Below are positions 34,724 through 46,830 of a stretch of 50,663 nt of DNA, piece after piece. Position numbers and translations under genes: made by a program. The DNA comes from Lingula anatina (lineage: Eukaryota > Brachiopoda > Lingulata > Lingulida > Lingulidae). The stretch lies in contig NW_019775647.1 of the NCBI RefSeq assembly GCF_001039355.2, positions 678,824-729,486 of the forward strand. Direction: 5' to 3'. The notes beneath the pieces are model-generated. The model worked only from the letters and a program-made list of their open reading frames with translations. It had not been told where the DNA came from and ran no database searches. Within the stretch, counting starts at the first letter, position 1. Every line of letters starts with the position of its first letter.

Positions 34724-37700
34724 GTGTGCCATCTGTCTGTATATATATCGGCACGCTTGCTTTATGCTTACTTATGAAAAATCAACTTTATTTAAAAAAA
34801 AAAAAAAGTTAACAAATAGTCGCTTTTCATGTTTCTGGGCTTTTATCTGAACTGAATCTGAAAATAAGTTGAGTAGCTCTGAAGTTACAGTTATGCACAG
34901 CGTAGAGTAAGGAATAAAACCTTTTCCTTTTAACCTTATTTTTAGAACAAATATTCGATGGACATCTTTTAATAAGGGACATTAGAAATAATAACTCAAG
35001 ATTGATATTTGAATGGAAATCAGTTCCTTGTCAATAGATACTGACAATAAAGGGTACCGGAGAAGATCAGCATTGGTCAGAATTGTGCCGGAAGTGACGT
35101 GTAGCGGTGTAAGACGTAAAGCTGAGTGGTTATTTTTAGCTGGAGGTGAACGGGAGAGAAGACATGGACTCGGAGAAAAAAGCAGTTTTTCAAACAACAT
35201 GGTAAGATGACATTTCTTCTTTACGCATTTTGGACAGAGAATACTTGTAGAAATAATAGGCACATGATATGAAAACATGACACGGAACTTGTTTGTGGCG
35301 CTGGCGGTTATATTCAGCATGTATTTCAAAACTAGTTGCCTGCAAATTAACCACGATTTTGCACCTTCAAGTTCCGTGTCACGTTTTCATATCATGAATC
35401 TGCTTTGAACATTGCGTAAAGAAGAAATGTCATCTTACCATGTTGTTTGAAAAACTGCTTTTTTTCTCCGAGTCCATGTCTTCTCTCCCGTTCACCTCCA
35501 GCTAAAAATGATCACTCAGCTTTACGTCTTTCACCACTACACGTCACTTCCGGCACAATTCTGACCAATGCTGATCTTCTCCGGTACCCTTTATTGTGCA
35601 AGAATGTAGTTCTTAGTATTAACATGATTTATAAATATGTTTCCCGAATGTGTGATCACCCCTAGCTTTCATTTTTATCCTTTATTTAATGGCAATGCAA
35701 ACATATATTCATAAAATGGTAATGTTTTCGCATTTACAACACAAATACATGTGGCACACTTGAATCTGCTTTGTTATGTGTGCATGAATTGAGAGAAGTT
35801 TCTAGGGCTAGTTTGCTTTCAAAGATTTCGTTTTTACTTAAATATACAACTGAATCATTTAGTTGTTAGGTGAAAATGTCATTTTAATGACATTTGTACT
35901 TTGATTAATACACAAAGTAAGAATTTAAAATACTTTTAGTTAAATATTATCACATGAATAATAATCATGTATGGTAAATCATTTATAAGTTTACGAATTA
36001 CGGATTCTAGTTAAATATTATCATATCATATGAAGGATAATTATGAATGGTAAATTATTTACAAATTTACAAGTTACGTATTCTCGTGGACCATTTGCAC
36101 GGTATTCGCGCGCTTATTCTCGTGTTTTTTATTTTTTTACTCCTCTTTCTCTCCCTTGCTTTTTGGTTTTGGGGGCATAGCATTAGTTAAATGTATTAGA
36201 AATTTTTGAGCTTGAAGATATGCGTCTCCTTGTTACTACGATGTAAGTGGTCAAATACGCAAGGGGGCTGCATCGACCACGTATCAAACAGCAATATAAA
36301 AATCGGTAAAAAACGTAGCGAAATCATACCAAATCCTACGGATTCACGGCCTCCGTAGCCTCTACGATTTTGTCAAGCTGAAACTTTTGACAAATTGTAA
36401 AAATTGTAAGCCCGCACGAGCATTGTACGGCAGACTTAAGCCTGGGTCCCAACTCCACGCACGATTTTCAGGACGTACGTTTTTTAAGCCTCGGTCACAA
36501 CCGGACGCACGGATTTTGGGTGCAGTGGAGGCCGTGGAGTGCGTAGAGGTAGAGGAAAGTTTCTAATGGAAAGGCACAAGTCTGCCTTGCGAAGTGCAGG
36601 GCCCACGTGAGAAGCAGGGACGTTAATTGCAAGGTGCGATGTACTCATTTCTTGAGTTTGTCTTGCTACCTGCATACGTGGCACGCACCCACCATTTATG
36701 AAGAGAATACTACGCACGGCGAGAGTAATTTCCTTTTGCTTCACACTTGCCTCACACGCTTGTATTGACGTACTGACCGCGTACGTCATTTTTGCCTCCT
36801 GTTCCTCCTTCTTTCTTTTTCCTCCTTCCTTCTTTTCTGTTCTCTTAGCTTCTTCCCCTTGCCATATTAGAAGCTGAATTGAGCAAAATTCGAATTTTTT
36901 TAATGTTGTGCACGAGGCACAAGCGACATTATTTGTCGAGACACGAGCGTGCATTGTGAGCACGCCTTTTATACTCCTGGCCTGGGGGCGACGCACTTCC
37001 GCTGTGCTTTCAACTTTGTTCGTTAGCTGCGAGGGCGTGCGTCTCGGACCACCGACGACTAGCTTGCATACTTCTCGCAAACTCCTTGCGAGTGGAGCAA
37101 GTTACGTTTGCGGCCTCATTGTTCGCAGATTATTAGTAGAATCTTTTGGACATGTCCAACATCCTACGTACTTGCTTAGGGGCTGTCTGCGAACTCCAAA
37201 TTTCGTAAGAAGAACTTACGCGGCACGTGAGATTCTGTGCAAAATTTGGACGAAAACAGGCTGTAAGAGCCGAGGCTTTAGGTTCCTCTCGTCTGGCTGG
37301 GCCGTGGCTAGATCGTATGGGAGAAATCAAGTAACTGGTGATTGCAATGAGTGCGCAAGAAGAAAGTGCGTGGAAAGTCCGTGAGAAGCACAGCCTCCGC
37401 ACGTCAGAAGTACCTCTGCGCCTGACGGGATTTCGCACGTGACCCGCGCGCCCCGTGCATGCAAAGTACAAGGAATACAGGCAACGCAAAGGCAACGCAA
37501 GTAGACATAGGACAGTCTAGCTGACCTCCTCGTTGCTCGTCCTTTGCACGGGAATCTTACGTGTTGAGATGTTTTGGGGAAGGTATATGAAACAGTACAT
37601 GTGTGAGGAGATCATTATATCCGCAGCAGTGTTCAAAGATGGTGAGCCCAGTCAAACCTGGCTTGTCCCCGATGCCCCTCTCCTCCTCTTGCTCTTTGCT

Positions 37701-40700
37701 GTCTTTTAAGGCATTTTTGGGAACTTGTCATCAGAAGCAAAAATAATGCTTTTTCGTTCATGCCCCTTCTTTTAAACTCACGGTCCGTGCGCATGGAGTG
37801 ACCACTTCTCGCTCAACATGCACGAACCCCGTGAGTTCCACATGTAGTACTTTACACGTCTGCATGTAGTACTTTTTCCATTTTTAGGGAATTTGTAGAC
37901 CGCACGCAGCGGCTGTTGATCATGTCGATCATGTTTTTTCTACTTGCTGTGTGCGACCTCCAAAAGTTGCACGATGGACGTGCTCCTCACGCACGAAATC
38001 CCACGTTTTCCCCAATATTTGGCCATAGACCAGGCTTTAGGGTTATCGTGCAACAATGCAAGGCGATCCTGCGACTCGAATGTGTCAAAATTCCCAAGCC
38101 AAGATATCGATTGCATTTGTCACATATGCAGTGTATATGCTCGTCGTAGCCAATAAACTGTAACCAATGTCAAAAAACCTTTTGGACAATCATATTCAAT
38201 TTCATTGCACGGCGAGCATGACAAATGTAATCTAGCCTTTAGGGAACTAATGCCATAAAAACAGCCCTCCTCCAATACACAAAATGTCTTTTTTTCCTCA
38301 CAGGAAGATAATGAAAACGAAGATTATGACATATAACGCAGGCTTGACAGAAACACATGTACCACAGTACGTACACGTTAATGTTGACTGTTTGCAGTAA
38401 ATGTTTTTTTAATACTGTTTATTCATGTATGTTCATGTAGTCGCCGCAAGAATCTTTTCTAACATCTTAATTCACCAATGAGGGCCTGAGCTACTTCTTT
38501 GTTTAAACTCGCTACTTATTATTATTTTATTATTATTATTATTATTTGCATAACTCTCAGAAGATGATATTTACATATTATTACTTTTGTCATTGATTTG
38601 AAAGATAAATTGCAGCTTTGTTTGCCTAGAGCATTTAAGTCGAAATCAATTGAAATAATGACATAGGTTTGTTTCTTCAAAATAATTTCACGTAAATTTT
38701 TTCAGCTACCAAAATCGTCGCGAAGAGTTTCTCAGAAAGCTCACCAACAACGAGATCCCGGGACATGTCGTCTGCTTGCAAGAGATATGGAAACCAGACG
38801 ACGTGGCAGCCATCGTCCAAGCAACCAATACGACTTTCCCATATACCTTCAGTGCGATACACGCGGCTAATGGCACTTTGGTTCCACCGCCCAGGGTTGC
38901 TGCGTGCAAAATTTTGCATGTATAAATTGCACATTTTTTTTTTTTTTTTTTTTTTTTGCTGACTCTAAACTCACCACACGACAACAAGTCCCATTCACTA
39001 TATTTTGTGCCCCAAAATAACATTTTTGTATGCATCTTGGCATTCGCGTACGTGAATGACTAATCTTTTATATGCCCGATATACAGACTTGACATTTTAT
39101 ATGGAATATTTCAGTTTCGAAGGTATGCGTTCTTAAAAAAAAAAACAAAAAAAAAAAAAACACCGATCTCATATCAGATTTGTGAATGGAGAAGTGTGAA
39201 GTCAGGCGTGTCGTTACCAATTAAATGACTTCCATGTCTGTTGTGCTGCTAAAATGCAGTGATTTAATTGAGTGGTGTTATTTTGGGCTGGTCACAGCTT
39301 GGCTTAGGCAAAGGTTGGTTCTATCAAAAAAGTATCCATATGTCGGCAACTACTGAATAGAAGAATTTTAAATTTTCCATGCAAGTGGTCAGTTTTGCAG
39401 TGCGTAAAAAAAGCTATGCAGTGCTTTACAAATTTGTTAATCTGTGGCAGAATGGCGCGAAATAGACAGACATTACCAGACACTTTATAGCGCCAAATGG
39501 AACGGTCCGCAGAGTTTTATAGAGTAAAGCCCAGGCTAATGTACCCACACAGAGGTCACAACCAATCTATCGAAATCCTACCTCTAGGGTACATGACCCA
39601 CTGTCTTTCGGGATACGCTGCTGCAACTAAACAAAACCACCCAGTCCGTTCAGAACGAGGGGTAAATTGACACAAAAATGCGTTTTTCAAGGCCCTTGGC
39701 GAACACCAAACTGGCTTTAGCAGGTTAGAATACCAGTCGACCTCCGTGGTACCCACTGTAAACAGCAAAACATCGTCGTCTGTTTCTCTAATGAACCATG
39801 GCCGTTTCTGGGTAGAACACTGAAACCGCGTGGCATTCTTTATTGAGGTCAGTTTTCACCTGTACCGCCCAACTAGTCAAAACAGAGTTTACAGACATCC
39901 AGAAGAGGCCTACGACGAAGCAGGTGCCGCGTCTAAAGTGACACGGGGCATTGGCAGCGTCAGTATTTGGCTTGGATACCACATTTTTGCCAAAACAGCA
40001 ATGGTAGTCATCGACGAAAACCTGAACCAGATCAAATAAAAGAATTATCTGGGAACCACACATGAATACCATTTTATAGGGGGCACATTAGGAACAATTT
40101 TAGGTTGCACGGTGAGATTACCGGTTCACACAGGGCACTTTTAATAGCAGATAACCGCATACACAATATTTGGGTAGGCCATTACTCGCCGAATATACGA
40201 CCAACATGTCCGACAACAAAACTGGGCCTAAATGGACAATTTTTGACCGATGCCTGGAATGTTATTCCAGATTGAACTTTAAAAACCTATCCCAAGGAAT
40301 GCCTTGTCGCTTGAGAGCGCTGTTTACAGCCAGAAGAGACCATGCGTAACAGCGACCATTACTATGACTACACGCTGTCATGAGGGTCCTTTGTGGAGCG
40401 TGTTACTCTTTTACAGACCATAATTAGGATAATATGGAGATCCAAAATATTTATTTTAATGCATGTCGAATGACATAGAAAAGGCAATGTACATGTATTT
40501 GTGTTTGCTTCACTGTCGAATTCAGTCAATGAACTGATGTCAACATGACATCAAAGAGATAATTCAAAGTTATTAAAACACGATTTTAATCCTTATTTTC
40601 ATTTATCAGCCAGAAAAATAGGAATAAACTGATGAAAAATGATTTGGAAAAAAAACATTCCATATTAAATGTCAAGTCTGTAAATCATGCAATCTGCACA

Positions 40701-41237
40701 TTCTCCCTTTTCAGAGATAACTTGAAGGTAGCTTGCAGTATAATATGTATGTTTCTGCCGTCACTGCAGGGCAATTAAAAAAACTCGGATTCTGTCCACT
40801 GAACGAACAGCTAACCAAACAACAATGAATCACGAGTCAATCGCTTGCATTCCAGATGAATCTTTTGTGGCACTGCATAAAGAGACACCGTAGCCATATC
40901 CATAAGTTCCTCCTCCTCTCCGCTGCCATTACGTGCAGGTTCGTGCTCAGCGCTGTTCCCCATCGGTGTCGTGACTGTGTGACAGCCGGCATGGAATACA
41001 GCGCCTCCAGTAACACCACTGCTGAAACCTTGAAGGAGCGCATGAGGGTTTGTCTGAGTACGCCGTGGCAGACGACCTATGGACTGCTGATCCTAAGTAA
41101 GATGCCGCTTCTAGATTCGGTAGTAGTTGACTACCACCCTGATACCCCACTTTTCATTCCAAGGGCTTATCTCCATTCAAAAGTAAGCTTGTTTAATTTT
41201 ATCAGTCGTTTTTTGTTTGTTGTTGTTGTGCAAAAAT

Positions 41238-41285
<48 letters not shown>

Positions 41286-44200
41286 GCGTACCACGAAAAA
41301 TAAATTTAAACTGTGCACAAATTAGGATTAGGTTCTAGTTTTGATATGTTATGATCATTCTTACCACATCTAGGTTTTGGTAATCAATGTCAAGTTGTGA
41401 TGAATAGCAGTCATATTCATTAAGAAAATTAAACTGCGAAATTATGATACCTCGATTCCGATGATATATAATCGGGTTGAAGAAACCTTTCCAATCTGTT
41501 GTAAAGCTAGTCGAACAGCCAAGGTAATCTCACTATTGACACTATTCATACAATATACAGTGTATGTACGTGTTCTTTTTAACAATTGCATATTAACTGT
41601 CGGTATATTTCATTCTCTTTTTAGATTGGATCTTGGCACTTTTTCTGCACTCATTTGACCGGCGAACTGAGCGACACAGCTTATCTTGACGGTATGGCTG
41701 AGATTTGTTTTTGTTTAAAGTTATAATAAAATTAATTCCATAATTAATTAGTTGATTTTTTTTACCAGGATGAATGACCAGTTTCGAATACTAGTACTGT
41801 TACTTCAGACCTTTTGGCCTGTGTCATTATGTCTATGTAATTAGGATTCCCCATAGGGGAATACTGTTGTTTTTGCTGTTCTTCTTCTTCTTCTTCTTCT
41901 ACTTCTTCTTATTTTTCGTCAAAAAAATTATTTTTAAAATGCTGAAAAAATTCCTGCTGATAGCCTAAAAGTTATTCCGGATTACCCAATTTCATTGACC
42001 TTGACCTAATTTTCAAGGTCACAGAGCCTTTTAAAATGAAAACTTTGCAAATTTAAAAATGCAATATCTCCTAGAATTTTCAACATTTTGACAAATCCTT
42101 TCATATGTGAGTTTTCAAGGTCACAGGGGCATTTAACGACGAAATTTTTAAAATTTGAAATTGCAATTACGCCTTAAGTGTAAGCTATGTGGCTAAGGAC
42201 CTTTTGGCAAATAATCCCCAAATATTGACCAACTTTCATACAAGTAGTTCGCTAATGGCCAAACTGCCATAAAACAGTTTTTTCCCATATCTCAAAAACC
42301 GCGAGGAAGTATAGTCTTATCTATAAAGTTAGCTGAACTTTCGTAGCGATTGCATGATACCTTTTTTAAATACAGATTTTAAAATATTTATGATGTTGCA
42401 GAAATCGTGACTTTGGCAATTTCTCCATGAAATACTGATTTTTTTAAAAAAAACATGCTATAGTAAACTATCCCAAACCTATACCCAACATCCCCAAATC
42501 AAATGTCAAATCTGACCTTGGCCTTCAATTTAGAGGTTATTTGGACATTTCAAGGTGACATATTCACTTGGGCTAAAACTAATGTATTGTTGACCCACCT
42601 CCCCTAATCCACATACGGTCTTTCAGAATACGGGATCAGATTTAGCACATGGCCTTTTAATTGACCTTTTTCTTCAAGGTCATTCCACCCCTAGTGTGCA
42701 GGGGAATCCTCCGCCACTGGCTTCAGGCAGTTACGGTCTAGTTATATTTAATACTGATTGCCCACAAATATGTACAGGTACACATGTACATATCTTTGTT
42801 ATTGCATGTATAACGAGCCCGGTAATTATAAACCAATGTGTTTTTAAAAAAAAGGAGTAGGCGTGTGCTATAAACAATTGTAAACGTGCATATTTAGCGA
42901 TTCTATGTGTATTTCCCCCGTCATAATGGATATCACCACGCGCTGCTCAATGTACACTTTGCACTTGTACCGGTACGAGTTTGTGGTGAAGCATACCCTG
43001 TACGTACATGTATAGTATAATTTAAGCGACACACACAACATGTAGTGTCAGTATCACTCCTCTATCACGCCTTTCGTTGGATGGTCGAAGATTGGCAGTG
43101 TTTTCTTAAGTTATGGCAGACTATAGTCGAACTCCTTAGCATGATATTTTGATGATTTTGGTGTTGTGAACGGTGCTTCTTTTCATTCGGCAGACATGCT
43201 AGATTCAGCACACATGGGGGAGGAGGAGACTATTCAAATTATCGTGGTTCGTCACTGTTTATAGCATGCCCACATAACCGTTATGTTTTCAGAGGGAACA
43301 TGGAAATTACATTTTCACTCTCTGCAGATGCTGGCATTTTTATTAGATTAGTAATCAGATAATTTCTGGTGCTTTGACTGCTTGAAAATGGCCGATATGT
43401 CTCATTTTTTCAACTGGCGGCCATGCAGTGGGTACTTTTGAGACAATACCTTAACTGAAATAATAATTACCAAATACACTGTATGTCTATTCACGTATGA
43501 TAATCCTGTGGCCTATTTTATAGCAAGATAAATCCACACTGGTCCCCTAAAATAAAGAAAGCATTTATTCAAAACATTATCCATGTCTTTCTTGCAATAA
43601 ATGAATGATAAATATTGATCATTGTAAATAAATAATTATAAATAAAGTGGACGTGATGTTTAATATCATTCAACTACTTGTCCATTTTCCCCATTGTGAA
43701 ATAGGCTCTTGCTTTTCAATTGAAAGTTTATGCCCACATACACACTATTTGGGTAAAAAGGTAGATGGCTTTTCTGCGGGTTAATGGATGCAGCTAAGAG
43801 CAGTGTAATTATATATATATATATTCATACTGAATTCAGCGTCTCTGATATTCTCTTAACATTATTTATTTAGACTGAAATGAGTTACTGGCTTCTTTTA
43901 ATTTGACTTGATTCTAAGGTCATTATCATGTTTATGTGGTCATGGCTCTTAGATCCCGCTGCTCCCTGCAATTAAGACTGCTGTGGTTGAAAAAATATGG
44001 GTCGGGGTCAGAGAAAGGGCTCGGCTCCTATCCCTCCTCCCTGCTACTATGTTTATTATACGTTATTCAAAATGGGGAGCATATACCATGTCATGTAATT
44101 CTTTCTTTTCAGTTGGACCTTTCAGAACCGTAAACAAACAGAATTTGTACCAAATTGGTACTCTGCTGAAAGCTGCCAACCGGTTTTTGCCCCGTGTCGT

Positions 44201-44985
44201 TTTGGCTGGTGATTTCAACGTCGGGAAAGCCGTTCATGACGACAGTGTATCAAGCATGCTACTAAATTCCTACAAGCTTCTCACCCAGAACTTCGAGACT
44301 CGTTACGTGAACTGCACGTATTGTGGCACAAACCAGCTTGCTAACTCACCGAATTACAGTTTTGCTATTGACCACGTGTTTGTACCAATTTCAGATAATC
44401 CCAACACAACATTCTTTACGATCGAGGTTGGTATAAATCTCTTGCATCAGCAGAAACAAAATGAACCTATTTGAAGTAGTTATAAGATTTTTTCCGATTT
44501 TTATATTGGTATTGAAAATATTAATATAGTTTTTATCTGCCATAACGTTGGGACCATCCTTAAACTGCCTCGTTTTCCTTAACACCCACCCTCTTGGGAT
44601 ATACATGTATATATAGGCACCTTGTATTTCAGAAGGGAAACCGCACTGGGGATTCTCTCATTTTCTAGCACACTTACGTTCTGGGGCACCCGTGTCTTAA
44701 CGTCCATAGTTAAAGCTACTAGGACAGAAACAATCATTGACTGCATTTTTATACCATTTTCCTCATCAAATTAAATGAAACAATATATATATCCGCCTAA
44801 TAGTTGTCACTCAATTTTCCTTATTAAATGAAACTAACATTTGTTTGTACATGAATGTTAAGGTATGTATGTATTATTTTCAGTCTGCGTCGATAGAATT
44901 GGACGCCAAAGTGCCTGACCAAGATTACTGCATGTCCGACCACTTTGCATACCTAATGACTGTTGAGGTTCGTTACACAGGCTAA
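34370..44985 (+). CDS. Type 2 secreted EEP-superfamily phosphodiesterase, copy C
   Basis: Seven exons: 34370-34440, 38304-38366, 38706-38919, 40856-41182, 41625-41691, 44113-44426 and 44884-44985. Phases equal those of copy B and the joined frame gives 385 residues with no internal stop. Signal peptide and all EEP motifs are kept (TYNAG, LQEIW, FFCTHL, AGDFN, IDHVFVP, MSDHFA). Three points are odd. The exon 3 donor has changed from AAG/GTAACA to CAT/GTATAA, and if unused the frame stops two codons later. The first 31 codons of exon 4 differ from B at 24 residues, while the introns beside them are almost the same. Cysteines 12 and 22 of the insert are both lost, as is Cys in GSCHFF (now Trp). 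One codon was gained in exon 4. An AATAAA overlaps the stop codon. It may be functional, or early in decay because of the weak donor. Confidence 0.82.
34667..34719. repeat. TA microsatellite in intron 1 of copy C
   Basis: About 24 TA units. The homologous site in copy B (about 22695-22706) has only a short ATATATA. Confidence 0.9.
35044..35597. mobile_element. Foldback element with long inverted arms
   Basis: Left arm 35044-35232 and right arm about 35408-35597 are inverted copies of roughly 190 bp beginning ACAATAAAGGGTACCGG. A second pair of arms inside (35262-35290 and 35368-35396, around CACGGAACTTG) lies between them. Copy B has the empty site at about 23029-23037 (GATACTGACGACTGTGC), so this is an insertion specific to unit 2. 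Open frames in the arms are mirror images of each other and match no known protein. Confidence 0.85.
36486..37277. mobile_element. Insertion in intron 1 of copy C with AAGCCTCGG ends
   Basis: About 790 bp absent from copy B, where GCGTTTTTTTTAGG continues directly. It begins AAGCCTCGGTCACAACC and ends GAGCCGAGGCTTTAGG, giving short inverted ends. The 198-residue minus-strand frame inside it shows no recognisable domain. Confidence 0.6.
38938..38957. repeat. Poly-T run in intron 3 of copy C
   Basis: About 22 T residues 16 bases after the altered exon 3 donor. Copy B has only a short T-run here. Confidence 0.9.
39083..40683 (+). mobile_element. Decayed Tc1/mariner-like DNA transposon
   Basis: About 1.6 kb in intron 3 of copy C, absent from copy B intron 3 (346 bp in total). 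Ends are inverted: ACAGACTTGACATTTTATAT on the left and the inverse of ACAGACTTGACATTTAATAT on the right. On the plus strand around 39835-40038, FHLYRPTSQNRVYRHPEEAY followed by GGxGSVSIWLGY-like residues resembles the Tc1-family transposase segment with VWRRPGE and GGGSVMVWG. The rest is broken by many stops, so it is inactive. Family assignment rests on this one block. Confidence 0.65.
41240..41284. repeat. CA microsatellite in intron 4 of copy C
   Basis: More than 20 CA units. The copy B position has AAATAAATAAAT instead. Confidence 0.9.
41844..42745. mobile_element. Inserted element in intron 5 of copy C
   Basis: About 900 bp missing from copy B. It begins GGATTCCCCATAGGGGAA and near its right side has GTGCAGGGGAATCC, giving inverted GGATTCCCC ends, with a TTC microsatellite at 41881-41911. 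It contains several TGACCTTGACCT and TCAAGGTCA motifs spaced through the interior and has no coding frame. Confidence 0.65.
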
Positions 44986-45782
44986 TAAAGCATACCCGCC
45001 GAAGATGTATGTGCTACAAGGCCGGGCGACATGGTTCTTCACACAAAATTTCAGGCACCACCTAGAGTGTGTAAGCCTATAAGCCTGTGATGCAATAAGA
45101 ACCTTTCCTGCGGGGTATACCATATTATTCAGAATTATTTTGCGATATGTTGATTTCCTCCTGTAACATTATTTATTTACGCGGCATAATTTAAATCTAA
45201 TATACGTGGTGTAAGTTGCATCTTAATATTCGCTGTATTTTCGATTATTTTGGTTTGGATAGGAATGTATCAACTCTAGTCTAGACAGATCATTTTATGG
45301 GTGAACCTAGACAACATTGCAGCATTTATTTCGCCAGGCATTTCCCGGTGCCCCAAAGCGTCATACCAAACTCTCAAGGAAGTCCTGCATGGGAAACACG
45401 AAAAACGACGGCCAACAAGCGTACAAATGTACATATGATATTGCCTCATTCCATTACTTCAGCACAATTATGCATTATAATTTTGTCTGTATGTATCCCT
45501 TTATTGTTTAAAATCATACTGATGTCGTTTTGTCAATATCAACTGACCACCAATAGTCAGAGAAATTACAATTTGCAGCTAGTTGGCTGAAATATTGAAT
45601 TATTTCACCTTTCAGGCATACTGTTGAGGTCATTACAAATCCAAGATGTTTTTCCTGTTGTAGATACCAAATTTATATGCGACTTTTAAACTTATACAAG
45701 TAGATGGTTTCACAAAATGGCCGCCATGCCTGGTAGATAAATAGAACAGCTACCGTACGGTATATGGACATTTTTCGAAAAC

Positions 45783-45848
<66 letters not shown>

Positions 45849-46830
45849 AATATTTTTCTTTTTTTGAAGATTATGAATTATCTGAATTAATCCTAAAATT
45901 GTTATTCAAAGCCAGAGAAAATTTACACCAAATTTGCTCTTAATATTGAGATAAAGTATACTCCATTCTTTGATTGAACGACACACACACGGTTGTTTCG
46001 ATATAAAGGCATTTAATGAAGTAAGTTATGTATTCTACGTAAAAAAAATCACAAAACAACCAGCACTTTCATGGTAATTGGCGGCAATTTTGGAATTTTC
46101 ATGTTTCCTATACAGGGATTCAACTGGGCTGGGCTTTATTATGTTGATTGGGAGGCTTCAGGGTGATGCAAGGTGAAAAGATATATTCTGTTACAATTTT
46201 GTACAGGTCAAACAGTATTTTGGCTGAACTAATCATTGTGGTGGTAATTATTGGTTTATAAATACGATGATTAGAAAAACATTTTATTTGGTGTATTTCA
46301 ACAACAAGAAAAGTAATTATGTACATCAGAATAGCTGGCGCATTTTATGCATTAATTATTCGCATGAATAAATCAATATTCTCAGCTTGAAGATTGGTGT
46401 TGTGTACTTTTATATTCTAAAGGAAACAAAACAACTTCAGTTGCTATGATGTGGACGAGATGATTCCATCGTTTGTCTTTTTGCAGATACATTCCGCTGA
46501 TGCAATTGGTCGCAGGGAGGATTTATAAATTACTGCAATTTTCTGGCCCAGACATTACCCAAATGATATTATTCAACACTATTCAATGTAATCTACTAAA
46601 TTCATTTCTTTTATAAAAGTGACCTTACAAATGTCGAGGATCACACTTGTATTTAACAAAATGTCCTTTTTTAACGCTTTCGAGTGAGTAAACGAGGAGA
46701 TAAATATTGGTGTTTGACCTTGTCCGAAACCTCGCAGACGTTAAATCTTTCAGGTAACAGTAAAATCCGTAAATATTTTTATTAGTATGAGAAATATAAT
46801 ACTTTTTATAGAAACAAAGTCGTCTTAATT
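44986..46830. other. 3' flank of copy C to the end of unit 2
   Basis: 44986-45187, 46370-46580 and 46675-46830 match the copy B flank. The rest (45188-46369) is specific to unit 2 and holds a TTA microsatellite. No gene is recognised; open frames are below 100 residues and lack family features. Confidence 0.6.
45786..45847. repeat. TTA microsatellite
   Basis: About 20 uninterrupted TTA units. Confidence 0.95.

Noticed and set aside
36484-37080. 198-residue minus-strand protein
   Set aside because: It lies in an insertion between repeats in an intron, has no recognisable domain, and copy B lacks it.
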